Source: Strigamia acuminata | Lineage: Eukaryota > Arthropoda > Chilopoda > Geophilomorpha > Linotaeniidae | Length of the DNA stretch: 60,000 nucleotides | Reading direction: 5' to 3' | Assembly (NCBI GenBank): GCA_949358305.1 | Contig: OX442318.1 | Coordinates: 7,986,501-8,046,500 of the forward strand | In this document: positions 38,176-49,103 of the stretch, piece after piece | Position numbering within the stretch: position 1 is the first letter of the stretch | Layout: every line of letters begins with the position of its first letter | Notes under the pieces: model-generated | Told to the model about the DNA's origin: nothing | The model's input: the letters and a program-made list of their open reading frames with translations, nothing else | Database searches by the model: none | Translations under genes and position numbers: made by a program

Positions 38176-38375
38176 TAACCAAAATTACTTAAAGTAAAAA
38201 TTTCCTAATTTTCCAACAACTCGAAAACCGTTACACCAAATCCCCAAATTTCCCCGATCTTAACGCTCCCACCGACTGATTTCCACCAAATCAGAACAAA
38301 TGACACCCTCTTTTAACTATCCAATTCAACACCAAGTCAATTGGAACAGCGGTGGGGTCACCAAGTGCTACTCAC

Positions 38376-38460
38376 CAGTCGTTGAGAACGACGACACCAC
38401 GTGGATGACAATGTTGATCAAGAGTACGAATACCAGCGTCGTAAGTCCACTAACCCTCAT
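38376..38460 (-). CDS. Ig gene exon 1: start codon and signal peptide
   Basis: The start codon is at 38,458-38,460 in a GACC-ATG-A context. The exon encodes 28 residues plus one base: a short basic start (MRVSG) and a hydrophobic core (LTTLVFVLLINIVIHVV), then SSFSTT, which is typical of a cleavable signal peptide. It ends in a strong donor (G|GTGAGT, donor bases at 38,370-38,375), phase 1. The final G joins AA of the next exon to make a Glu codon, so the mature protein should begin near residues 23-30. The start lies at the edge of a GC-rich promoter-like block. No transcript data were available; the call rests on frame, hydrophobicity and splice match. Confidence 0.8.
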
Positions 38461-39379
38461 GGTCGCTCGAAAATGTTTTCTTTTCGTTTCTCTTCACTTC
38501 AATTCCACACGGATCTTCACTCACGAGTTGAAAAGCGTCGTCCGGCCGAGTAAAAAATCACAAATTTGTCATTGGTATCGACCACGACTCAGAGACGTGT
38601 GACATCTATCCGAAGAGCTCGGCGCACACCTCTCGCACTTGAATCTCATGGCCCAGTCACGCTGCACAGACTCCCTTCTAGCTTCCGCAGACGGGCGCAC
38701 CACCCCGCACTCTCCGCTTCCTCAACTTAGGCGCACACGGCGCCGCACTAGCGGGCCCCGCGCAAACTAAACCACCAAAACTCACCAACAAAAAAACCAA
38801 ATTCAACCACCCAAACGTCCCAAACTCCCAAAAAAACACCCAAAATCTCTTTTCCGCCATTATTTCCCATTAAATCGCGCCAAATCCTAATTAATCATTA
38901 AAAACAGACTGGAAAAAAATTGCAAAATCCTTTAATCGCATCGACTTTGCGGTAAATTAAAACAAATTCCGCTAATTGTAACTTATTTACCATTAATTTA
39001 GTTAAAGTCATTGAGGTAATCCCTTGGACAAACCACTTTCGACCAAACTGTCAACACATCAAACCGACCAAACCCCCAATTGAATTGAAACCGTCGCGAA
39101 AATTCGCCGACGCGCCGCCAGACGGCGCCACCAGCCCCGACACCGTCGCCCGTCCATCGCGCGCACATGCCACACCACAGCGAGCGAGCGAGCATGCCGG
39201 GAAGACAGCTAGAGCCCTCGGTCGGCGCACGCGCCAACCTTAGCCGCGACCAGGTGGCCCCATCCCGACTCGAGCGCAGCACGGCGGAGGGACGAGGCAG
39301 AGATGCGGGTCCCAGTGGCATCAGACGGGTACCGGGCGAGTGGCTGAGCGCGTCGCACACTCCACCCCAATCCCACACT
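38461..39379. promoter_or_regulatory. GC/CpG-rich block between divergent start codons: likely bidirectional promoter and 5' UTRs
   Basis: The 919-bp region lies between the minus start codon at 38,460 and the plus start codon at 39,380. It contains two stretches far richer in G+C and CpG than the rest of the window (about 38,600-38,770 and 39,090-39,370, with words such as GACGGCGCC, GTCGCCCGTCC and GAGCGAGCGAGC). No convincing TATA box was seen for either direction. Transcription start sites cannot be placed from sequence alone. Confidence 0.5.
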
Positions 39380-39515
39380 ATGCACTGGATACCCTTAACA
39401 CAACTTTGCTATGGACTGTGTAAAAGGGAGAGGCGAAATGCGACCGCAGTGCCAACCAACTGCAAAACCTCGTTGGCAACCACCCTAGTCCTCTGGTGTC
39501 TTCTCACGCTTTCCG
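39380..39515 (+). CDS. Candidate first coding exon of a divergent plus-strand gene (signal-peptide-like)
   Basis: Seen: the ATG opens 45 codons plus one base, ending in a strong donor (TCCG|GTAAGT, 39,516-39,521), phase 1. The peptide has a basic, Cys-containing stretch (YGLCKRERRN), then a hydrophobic core SLATTLVLWCLLTLS just before the splice site, as in signal peptides of Ig-family proteins. The frame stays open upstream to 39,167 with two more ATGs, but those would put over 100 residues before the hydrophobic core, so I prefer 39,380. No following exon is recognised before 60,000. A Beat-type protein is possible, since those genes also break in phase 1 right after the signal peptide, but nothing here proves it. 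It could be a chance frame. Confidence 0.45.
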
Positions 39516-40540
39516 GTAAGTTTTTCTCAATTAAAATTTTTAATTTTTTAAAATATATTTTTATAAAAAAAAAAAAAATTTTTTTAATTATAAATTTCTA
39601 TATGATTCTTTATTCTAAACGAGTTTGAGCGTGTTTTTTGGGCCCGTGCTGCACCCTCGGCAGCTGCGCCACGCGCCAGTTGTTTAAAGCCCCCTCCCAC
39701 CAGGTGGGCAGTGGATAAGAGCAATAACCCCCCTCTCCACACCTCGCACCGAGCGCCTGCCATCTCTCTTTGCGAGCAGGTGAAGAGAGCAGATGCAAAC
39801 TGACAAGCAAATTATAAATTCGACCCAAGGTCGAAAACGCAGCGCGAAAAGTGGATAAAATAACATTTCTCTTTTATTCCATCATTCATTGCAAGCAGAC
39901 TAAATTTAGTCGAGAATTAGGTGAGCATTTCCGTCGTGCTTGCAGACTAAGCCAATTTCTATGTTTAGAAACTTAACAAGACGGCGCGCAACCGAAAAAC
40001 AAAAATAACAAAAATAACCAAAAAAAAAAAAATCCCACCACTCAAAATCAATTAAAAATCAATTAAAAAATAATTTTTCCAAAAAATTAAAAAAATATTT
40101 TTAAAATTTTTTTAAGTCGTATATTAAATCGATATTAAATCCATATAAACTAGCCGAGCAAGTGTCGTGTCTTCCTATATATAGTCAGAGCAGCTGGTCA
40201 TGGCGAGCTAAGAAATTGTTTACACGCTTCCTGTCTGCATCAGCTGCCTTGCCCAAAGGGACAGTCACACCATTACCAGTCACCACTACCAACACCCCCC
40301 TCATTATCGTGTCACATTCGTTTCCCCTTCCTCTCATTGTCTGTGACTGACAACCATTGAGATATTTTTGCGTGCCGGCTTACTACGCGGCCGTATAAGG
40401 TGCATTAAAAACATTAATAACAATTTAACAAAAACAAAAATCAATTCGGGCAAGAATAAACCATTATATGCTCTTATATAGACCGGCACACGCGAGAAGT
40501 GCCACTTTTTTCGCACTTTGCTGCTTTGTCGTCGGTGTCG

Positions 40541-40605
40541 GTGCTGTGCTGTGCTGTGCTGTGCTGTGCTGTGCTGTGCTGTGCTGTGCTGTGCTGTGCT
40601 GTGCT
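40541..40605. repeat. Pentanucleotide microsatellite (GTGCT)13
   Basis: Thirteen perfect GTGCT units, about 1 kb downstream of the plus-strand candidate exon. Confidence 0.97.
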
Positions 40606-40784
40606 GGCCACTGCGCTCTCAAATATTAACTAAACAAGCAATTAGTGATGAAATTAGTTGTGTCAACAGCTACGAGTTGCTCTTTCTTCGCTCTTATTAT
40701 CCAATTTAGCGTGGAACTGTCCAAGTTGGGATTGGCGATAATTAGGAAAAAGTTGAATTTTACAATTTTGTTGAATTCTAGTTA

Positions 40785-41400
40785 AGTTTGGCGTAATTCT
40801 GGTTAAGTTTGACGTGGTTCTGGTTAAGTTTGACGTGGTTCTGGTTAAGTTTGACGTAATTCTGGATAAGTTTTGCGTAATTCTGGTTAAGTTTGGCGTA
40901 TTTCTAGTTAATATTGACGATCTAGTTAATTTTGACGTAATTCTAGCCAATTTTTACATAACTCTAGAAACTTTTTACGAAATTCTAGATACTTCTTACG
41001 TGATTTTAGATACTTTTTACGAAATTCTACATACTTCTTACGTGATTTTAGATACTTTTTACGTAATTCTAGATAGGTTTACGTAATTCTAGATAGGTTT
41101 ACGTAATTCTAGATAGGTTTACGTAATTCTAGATAGGTTTACGTAATTCTAGATAGGTTTACGTAATTCTAGATAGGTTTACGTAATTCTAGATAGGTTT
41201 ACATAATTCTAGATAGGTTTACGTAATTCTAGATAGGTTTACGTAATTCTAGATAGGTTTACGTAATTCTAGATAGGTTTACGTAATTCTAAGTGATACG
41301 AAACTTTTACATAATTCTAGAAGGTACTTTTACGTAATTTTAGGAGGTACTCTTACGCAATTCTAGATGCCTTTTGTTTCGTAATTTTATATATTTAACG
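40785..41400. repeat. Minisatellite, core of eleven near-identical 20-bp units
   Basis: The core 41,061-41,280 is eleven units of ACGTAATTCTAGATAGGTTT with a single variant base (ACATAA in the unit at 41,201). Left of it, 40,785-41,050, are diverged relatives (GACGTGGTTCTGGTTAAGTT and GATACTTTTTACGAAATTCT). The gradient from old to uniform units suggests recent expansion at the right side. Confidence 0.96.
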
Positions 41401-42857
41401 CAATTCTAAACACTTTAACGTAAATCCAGCTCATTTTTACAATATAACCTCAATTATTTTCAATCCTAATCAACCTTAAGTTATTATATTCCCTCCTAAT
41501 TTCCCAACAAACTATAAACCCACTCGAGAAACTAACCAAACCCAGGTTATAATGCTTACATAATGCAATTTCCTGTCCATGAGCCTTGAACGTGTCAATT
41601 GAATAATTATCTTCCTGTTCGCTCACAAAAGAAATTCATCAATAAACTCCCCGAAATTCTTTTTCCCATATTCCATCACATTCCACGCCCCGTCCAACCC
41701 TTCCAATCCAACAACAACAAAAAGAAAAAAGAAAAAAAACAAAAAAAAAAAACCAAAAAAAAAAAAAACAAATAATCATCATCATCATCATCATCCTCAT
41801 CTTACAAATTCCATCAATAAAAGAAACCCCAGTGCGGTCACATCAAAAAAGAAATATACCCTCCTCCCATTTCGATAAAAATTTCAATCTTATTACACAT
41901 AGCTCTTTGGCATTCGATCCAATCAATAGTGAAAACACAACGCCCTTTTTCCCTTTTACATTTCAACCCAACCACAAAAGATCCTTCAGTCGACCTCCAT
42001 TAGGAGCGACTATTATGTATTAACTAGTGTAGCAAGCCGCCAGAAGGTGGCTCTACTAAAACCATACATACATAGCCTCGCCCCAGACTTAATAAAGACC
42101 TAATGTTACACTCAGCAACCAGTGGACTCAACCCCTCATAAAAACAGCGACCACATTCAAGGCCCCCCTTCAATCAAACTCGATCAGAACATCCGGTGAC
42201 GCCACTCGATATCCCCCTCGCTGCGCTGCCAAAATGGCGTAATTACCGACCCGATATGGGCCCTGAAGGATGAGAACCGACCCCGTCTCTGCCGATTGTT
42301 GACCACCTGTTGTCGAGATAAGTGAACTTCTTGCGCGCCCTCGAGTCCAATATTCATACGTTGGGAATCCCATTATCTCCAATCGATAGATTTGTAAACA
42401 TTGATGAGTAAAAGGGGGCCGGGACGACGCAAACGGGTGCGGGGGATATCTGGCTGTGGGAAGAGGAGCATCTGTTGGTGAATTTTTCACATACACTTAT
42501 TTACACGCGTGTCGCAAACTCATTAATGAGTAAATCACCGACGGAGGGGGTAGAAGGAAAACAAGGTTCACACCTCGGAGAAATTTTTCAAGTAAACCCA
42601 TTAAAGTTTAACGATACATCAAAACGGGCAAATGGCGTGTAAAATGAAACGAGCGAAGTGCCATTTATCAAAGTAAAACTGCAAAACAAAGTGCAAGTAT
42701 GAATAAGGGCGCCGCAAATTTATTCACTAAATAAACAACTGCTTGGTCATCTGCGAGCTGCTTAACGTTTGCGGTGTGTACGCAATAATAAAACCCTTTT
42801 CGACATCTGATTTACGTTAATGAATAAATATACAGCCGGGCAAACGTTCAAAGCCTC

Positions 42858-42900
42858 GTGCCGTGCCACGAGATTCGACTCGAGAATCCCGTGGCACAGT
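42858..42900. repeat. Short palindrome around an XhoI-like core
   Basis: TGCCACGAGATTCGA and its near reverse complement TCGAGAATCCCGTGGCA lie back to back around ACTCGAG, giving a possible stem of about 14 bp. It sits just left of the hAT-like repeat block. Confidence 0.7.
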
Positions 42901-42910
42901 ATCGGCATAC

Positions 42911-43205
42911 GTAGCAAAATTGTTGTCTGATAACGTGTATAAACATAACGTTTAATAAACGGCCGTTACTACAAAAAAGAGTAACGAATTGTAGCAAAAT
43001 TGTTGCCTGATAACGTGTATAACGGTAGCGGTAACGTAACGTTTAAGAAAACTTAGAATAATAACAGCATATTAACATACAGCAAAGCATTAATAAACGG
43101 CCGTTACTACAAAAAAAAGTAACGAATTACCGGTGAGTTAAACTGGTCGAATTCAGTAATGCGTTACCGTTACAGTTATGTAACGGTAGCGCACACAACA
43201 CTGCC
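42911..43205. mobile_element. hAT-like non-autonomous element with internal duplications
   Basis: GTAGCAAAATTGTTGTCTGA occurs at 42,911 and, with one change, at 42,991. AATAAACGGCCGTTACTAC occurs at 42,954 and 43,092. The right end, read inward, runs GCAGTGTTGTGTGCGCTACC followed by GTTACATAACTGTAACGGTAACGC. The CAGTGTTG start with nested GTTACCGTTAC words is typical of hAT-type termini. No left terminus or 8-bp target duplication was identified. Confidence 0.45.
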
Positions 43206-46200
43206 AAAACTAGTGACATCATCACACATCAACAACTTTTGAATTGGTTGAAGGTCACACCAAGGTCAACTCCAGTTTTTCTCACAGATTCTTAATCTAC
43301 GCTTAATAATAAGCCACATTTGTTTGAGACGTTTTTTCATTTGACCAGGGTCCGCCTTAGCACGAAAACCTCGTGTTAATACTTGTTTTATCTTGTATAG
43401 CACGGGTTCCATTAACAAGCAGTGCTAATTTTTGCGTTAATTCTAGCAAAAAGCACGGAGTTTATAAACACATTTCGAGGTTATTTTCTTTAATTATTAG
43501 CAATTGCTGTCACCCTATGCCGAGCTCAAACAAGGAAGAGCACAACAAACGATTGAGTGGAAGCAAGGCGGGAACGAAGGCGGGGAAAGAGGCAGAGCAG
43601 GGAAGCGCCCATCGACGAGAACACTTTTCCGATGGGCAACCCCCGGTCTTAGCGATCGATTTATGGTGGGGAAGTGTATAGATGTATCCTCTCCTTGGCT
43701 TCCATTTCACCGCAATCAATCATATCTCTCTCTTTTTGACAAATAGCCAATAAAATTTATGTGTTGTGGTAACAATTTTTGTCCTCGCTTTTTCTTCAAT
43801 TGAGTCCGCTCGTTGGGAGTCAATAAAGGCGGCGAAACTAACTCCTTTCAGTGGCTCTGCATGTAAATTCGGTGAGAGGTGATGACGGTAGGAGAGTTTT
43901 GGAAAATCAGGAAGCATCTATTGATTTGGCACTCTCCACGCCAACCTTGCACCTGTCATCCTGCCAGCGTGCCTGTCAATCACACCCAACAGATGTTTGT
44001 AAGGAAGGATTGCCACAATTCCATTCCATTCCTCAGAGGGCTTTTCTCAATTTGTACCTCGATCATCTGCAGCAAGCGATCGACTTGCGCACTAAACTCA
44101 AATATACTTCACATCAGCCGCCAAACTTTGCCAAAGATGGTCTTCGGATAAAGCTCAAATCTCTTGCAGGAGAAGTCAATAACGCCCACCAATGCATTTA
44201 ATACAAATTTGACAATAAAACTTGCTTTATGGCGTTATGTATGACCATTTGTGTGATTTACGGCTCCCAAAAGCTGCGCATTTATATCCTTTTAATCAAA
44301 ACAACGACGCTTGTCGACCCTGGATGGTCATCCAAAGCCGTAAACGCTTGCATTCTTCAGTCAAGGCTGTTAACACACAATTAACACGCCAATAGCTACT
44401 TAAAAAGCAGTACCGGCTGAAGACAATAGTTAACAGCGTGTGAAGGACCGATTACGGTAGTTCGCAAAAAAAATTATCCGCTATGGCAGTTTACATTTTA
44501 CTCATCCCTGAGGACTCCGTGATACATCGACCTTACAGGCTGAAACTACCATAGTTCAAATTGCTTCGCTTAAGCGTACAAATGCTGTAGCTAAAAGCTC
44601 AATCTAGTAAACTAACCTTTCGTTGCTAAATTTAGTAAAGGCAACAACAAGAGTTAGTTAATTCTACTAAATTGCGCTGCAAACAAAGAGAGATTTCCTC
44701 TATGTGGGAAATGTTATGGAAAAATCCACTTTCCGTTAGTAAAGCTTTCAGAGTCTAAATATTTTTAGTCTTAATTTTTCAACAGCACCATTTCAAACGG
44801 AATGTTTTATCCTCTTATTATTCAGAGTCTGATAAATTTGTAGTACTCATGAAATTGTCACCAGAAAGTTTCCTACTCTTAAACTGTGTGAGTCATTGTT
44901 GCTTGTTTTCCAAATGGCTGGCAATGGCAATGAAGCTTTGTCCGACTTTTCTGACTTAAATAATTTTAAAATCAGTTTTGGTCTTTTTTTGCAATTAAAA
45001 AAGCATTTATTTTGTCTTAAATGCAGGCAAAAATATAATTCTACTAACCTTCAACAAACAACGTGTTCAATTGTAGTAGTTGGGTGTCTTTGTTTGCAAC
45101 CGGCTGTGACCAGAATTTTAGATGAAAAACAAGGGAATTCTGAGTAGACAAAATTTATTCAGAGTCTGAAACAATTAAATTTTTCCGTGCACCATCGGGG
45201 CCGGAAACAATTCGTTTCCACTTGCAAGGGTGATTCAGAGTCTAAACAATATTTTTATGAGTACCACCCTTGGCAGGAAACTTAAGACTTTAATTCCTGT
45301 TACCATTCCAAGGACGGAATGGTGTTATGAGTCTAGGCTTTAAACGTTAAATTTCCACAATGTACAAATTCCATCTTTCCATACAACTTTCCTATTCGTA
45401 AAGGACTGTTTCCCATGTCGACTTTCCATATTACTTCCATACTGTTTAGTCGTCTCTGTTTTTATAGTGTACATATTGAACGCACTTAGTTTCTTAAGAC
45501 GCCTTGATTTCCGATAGAAGGATAAAATAAAAGTTAGGTGACTATTGGAGGACATTCTGGTCTTAATCGTCTTGGCTGTTTGTGGGATTTTTGGAAGAAT
45601 TAATAGTCGGTTGGACTTGGCTTTTAAAGCCTTCAAAGTCCTTTCACCGCTTTGGCAAAACAAGGGACAGGTAATCACATTTGAAGCTTGAATGCTTAGT
45701 TAAAGCAAATTGATTTTAAAATATGCGTCTAATCAACATTTGAATGTTTTCTTAAAGATGGGGTATTGAATTTTGTGGCAAAATGAAATCCATTTAACGA
45801 TTGAGGTTATAGTAGTGCAAATTCTTTCCGGTGACTCATTTTACATTTGTTTCTCTTTCATTAACTTGCAATTAATCCAATCCTATAAGAAAATGAAAAA
45901 AAAAAGCAGGAGCAAAAAAACACACACTAGTGAGTCTCCGAACTGCCTGCTTCCTTTAATTAACTTCTATGCCAGCCCAAATTGTTCGACTTTTATACGA
46001 GTCCTGACACTAAAACAGAAAAGAGCAATTGTACTTAAAGGTTCTTCTTATACGGCTCATGAAACATCCAAAATCGAGGTTTGTGCACATTTAAAACTGA
46101 ATACCAAAACCCTACAAACCAACTTTTTACTAACTTTTCAAACTCAATGAAGAAATTGTCCAAAAATTGGACCGATTTTAGAAGATTTTGCTACATTTTT

Positions 46201-48798
46201 TGAGATTTTGCTAAAGTAAAGTCGTACGGTACCAAAAAAAGATACCTACCACGAGATGCGGTACTTTTTGAAAAGTACTGTGTACCTGTACCGATACCGC
46301 TGAAGAAATCCACAAAACAAAATCTGAAATTCAAAAATGACTAATGCAATCAAATTTGGCGAATTGAGACAAAAATTGATTAAAAACGCAAATATCTCGA
46401 GAACGAAAGCTCATATCATCAAAAACTAAACACCAAACGAAAGTGCGGAAAAAACTGCACCAGATACGTTAATTAAACAACACCGCCCACAATTAATACT
46501 TAATATATATTTATTTGAGAAATCCTTAGTGACCTTCCTTGTATTATCAGGCCGGTTTTATTTGGGCCACCCGGTAGACAGCAAAATTAGTAAAACTGCA
46601 AATAATAACATAAAATGATAGAAAACACTTTGACAAATTTAGATACATTACGTCTGACATTACAATATCTACAAAAGAAAAGACAACGCGACTTGATTTA
46701 CATAACTAAATAAACTTTACTGCAGTACACGAAACAAAAACGACAAAAGTTGAGTTTTCCACGAAAAAAAAAAAATCTAAACATTTTATCTCAAATTGAT
46801 TGATTTATTTTATTACATCACCATAACATTTTTTTTGTGTTTTTTATTATAAATTTATCGAGTGGAGTTGGCCATTCTTCGAAGTTCTCTCGAGATTTGC
46901 CCCTTTTAGTACCTACTTTGAAAATACTTTTTCTCTCCAGAAGCCAATATGAGCACGTTGACACGGACTGGAGCGAGGTGGATGGACCCAGATTCAATTT
47001 AATGCTGGGGAGTATCTCCTGAGGGTAAAGCAAAGAATGAAGTAGGGGAGTGATAAATTACAAACTGCCTTCACGTGCCGACGTTTCGAATATCCGTTTC
47101 CACCTGACGTTCAACCCCCAGACACTTTTGTTTCGTTCGAGCAAATCCCAAAACCTGGCGGGGACGATGAAGTTGTCATTTTAATTCACGTGGCACAGAC
47201 AAAGCCGAGAAGCCGAGCTGCTTTAATCACCTTATGGAAAATCCGATTAAATATTAAACAAGGATTGAAAAACACTGACAATTTTCATTTTGCTCGAGCT
47301 TTGCGAAATAAATTAAAACTTTCGCCAAATCTTTATCCCTTTCCACAACTCGGGATTAAGACGGCGAGTTCGTGAAAAGAATGGAAAACGATCGATTCAA
47401 TTATTTTTCTTTATTTCCACATCTCCAAACATGCCTAGCGCTATTATAAGCAGCAAATGCGGCCATGCATGCAGAGCGATCGTATTTGCTGCGTCTAGCC
47501 TGCAAATTGCTAATGGTTGCCCGACTTTACTTCCCGTGCAACGAAAACCCGTTCCGCAATCGCCGATATTCGTTGCGAGTGTTTCAATTGCGCTAATCAG
47601 CGATTCGAACCGAAAACCGCTTCATTCCTTCTTCTTATTGCAACAAGGCTTTAGAGGAGTGCCACAAAACTTGAACTCAACTAAAAAGATGGCTACCGCA
47701 CCGCCCCGTTTAATTTGAAACCCGGCGTTTATACGGACCCGGCGATTATCCAGAAAAAAGTCTAAAATCAATAATAAAAAATTATAATAATAATTTATCG
47801 AGAAAATTAATTAATTAATTAATTGATTGGAGCCATTATAATATTTTTTCGTGGGAAATTAGACTTGTACCTGTTTCGCCAAATCCCGTTTCGCCGAAAT
47901 GTTTCCCCGAAAATTGAATTCCCGTTTCGCCGAAAATGAAAAAAGTGAGTACGGTAATCGATCAATTTTTCAAATTTTTTGTTTTTCCACATTTCCACAC
48001 ATTTCCACAAAATTTCCACACAATTCCTAAGAAAGGGGGGGGGGGATTTTTTATTTCCGGGGCCCCCAACGGGTGGGGGCCCTAAGTCACTTCTATAAGT
48101 CAAAGAAGTGATTTCAATTCCACTTAATCTTAATCTTCTTATTTGAATTCTTTCAAGTTGACTTCTCAGAGATATGATGTAAAAAACGTCACATTGAGAC
48201 CCCCTGGACTTCCGGGCGTCCTAACCTGCTGAGCCTCATCCCGTTTGGGACAGTAACATCCATTATTCAAATTCCGGTGGCGCAATTGATGGCGGTTTGC
48301 CAAATATGGCAGAAATGCCAACTTTTATTGGTACAAGAAACAGGATTTTGAAGTTTTTATAAATTTCATTCAATATTTCAAACGCCAATACCCAAATAAG
48401 AAGAGAAAAAAAAAAGAATTGAGATCAAAGGAAATGACAAGTGTGCTCACTCATCTCCCAACATGCAATTTATCTCAAACAAATGACTCCAAACACAAGG
48501 AGCATCTGACAAGCCCAGTGTAGCGAAAAATGCTCCTTAGTAACCGACCCCCATAATTTTCTGCAATCACAAATTGCTTATTTTTGATTGGTGATAACAG
48601 CTGGAAAAAAAAAGTAATGGTTTTAAAGATCCCATCTCGATTTTTTTTCCTGTGTTAAAGTATGAGAAAAGGTCAAGTCAAAGGTAAAGAAAGAAAGAAA
48701 AAAAGTATTGTCCAAATGGACGAGTTGAGAATCCATTATTGACACAGGGAACCCGCTAGTGGGCAAGATAAAAAGGGAAAGCAAACAGTATTGATTTG

Positions 48799-48803
48799 AC
48801 CAC
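48799..48803. other. Target-site duplication, left copy (ACCAC)
   Basis: The five bases directly before the left LTR equal the five after the right LTR. Confidence 0.9.
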
Positions 48804-49103
48804 TGAGACGTTGCACGAGCAACTTGTATAAATGAAACACTCCTAAAACTTGTTAAAACGACGGATGGAGTCGGATTCGGATCGAAGTTTGTTGTAGACT
48901 CAAAGAAACGATGTAGACAAGGTTACATTTGAAAAGACAGTGAGTTTTTATTCAAAATTTTAGATATATAAAACAAGAGGATTAAGTTAATCCTTAAATT
49001 CCAATAATATAGATCCGGGTCACAAGTGAACTTTTCCACTTGCGCCACGGTGGTCAAAACACTCAACTAAATTATTTCACTTTGGAAACCGCCAGTTTCC
49101 ACA
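48804..49103 (-). repeat. 3' LTR of the BEL/Pao element
   Basis: 300 bp, reading as identical to the other LTR. On the minus strand it starts TGTGGAAACTGG and ends CAACGTCTCA. It contains a TATATA word (48,965-48,970) and, about 15 bp downstream, AATAAA (48,947-48,952). The last 12 codons and stop of gag-pol lie inside it (49,067-49,103). Confidence 0.97.

Larger units (their letters stand above)
26213..38375 (-). other. Intron 1 of the Ig gene (12.2 kb), repeat-rich
   Basis: This lies between the signal-peptide exon and the Ig1 exon. It holds five minisatellites, a trinucleotide microsatellite and a gypsy remnant, listed separately. In 27,350-28,090, 28,600-30,300, 30,360-31,160, 32,540-35,930 and 36,700-37,720 I saw only AT-rich sequence and short frames without domain signals. 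A C-rich/G-rich pair of runs (GGGGGGGTTAGCCCCCC) lies at about 33,892. Confidence 0.7.
2550..38460 (-). other. Multi-Ig cell-surface protein gene, Sidestep-like, 5' part (four exons; continues off left edge)
   Basis: Seen: four exons on the minus strand join in frame (85 + 354 + 312 + 336 nt, 362 codons plus one base). They give a signal peptide followed by three Ig-like domains. Every junction is phase 1 with GT donors and AG acceptors. Introns are 12.2, 20.7 and 1.95 kb. The last exon seen ends in a donor, so the protein continues beyond the window; no transmembrane segment or fibronectin domain is visible. Known: insect Sidestep-family receptors (often auto-named hemicentin-, nephrin- or syg-2-like) have a signal peptide, several Ig domains, one membrane span, and phase-1 single-domain exons; they bind Beat proteins in axon guidance and synaptic matching. 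Inference: domain order and the RPL motif opening Ig3 suit this family better than two-Ig Beat proteins. Ig-superfamily membership is secure; the Sidestep call is moderate. Confidence 0.85.
39516..48798 (+). other. Presumed intron 1 of the plus-strand candidate gene, or intergenic DNA
   Basis: It holds a pentanucleotide microsatellite, a 20-bp minisatellite and hAT-like repeats (listed separately). Stretches 39,520-40,540, 41,410-42,840 and 43,210-48,798 contain no recognised gene. A minus frame at 42,170-42,496 (108 codons) in GC-richer sequence and an exon-like 84-bp segment near 46,940 are discussed in Part 2. AATT repeats lie at 47,808-47,824 and a G11 run near 48,036. Confidence 0.6.

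Noticed and set aside
21310-41400. Regular arrays considered as CRISPR
   Set aside because: They are direct tandem repeats without unique spacers, in eukaryotic intronic DNA.
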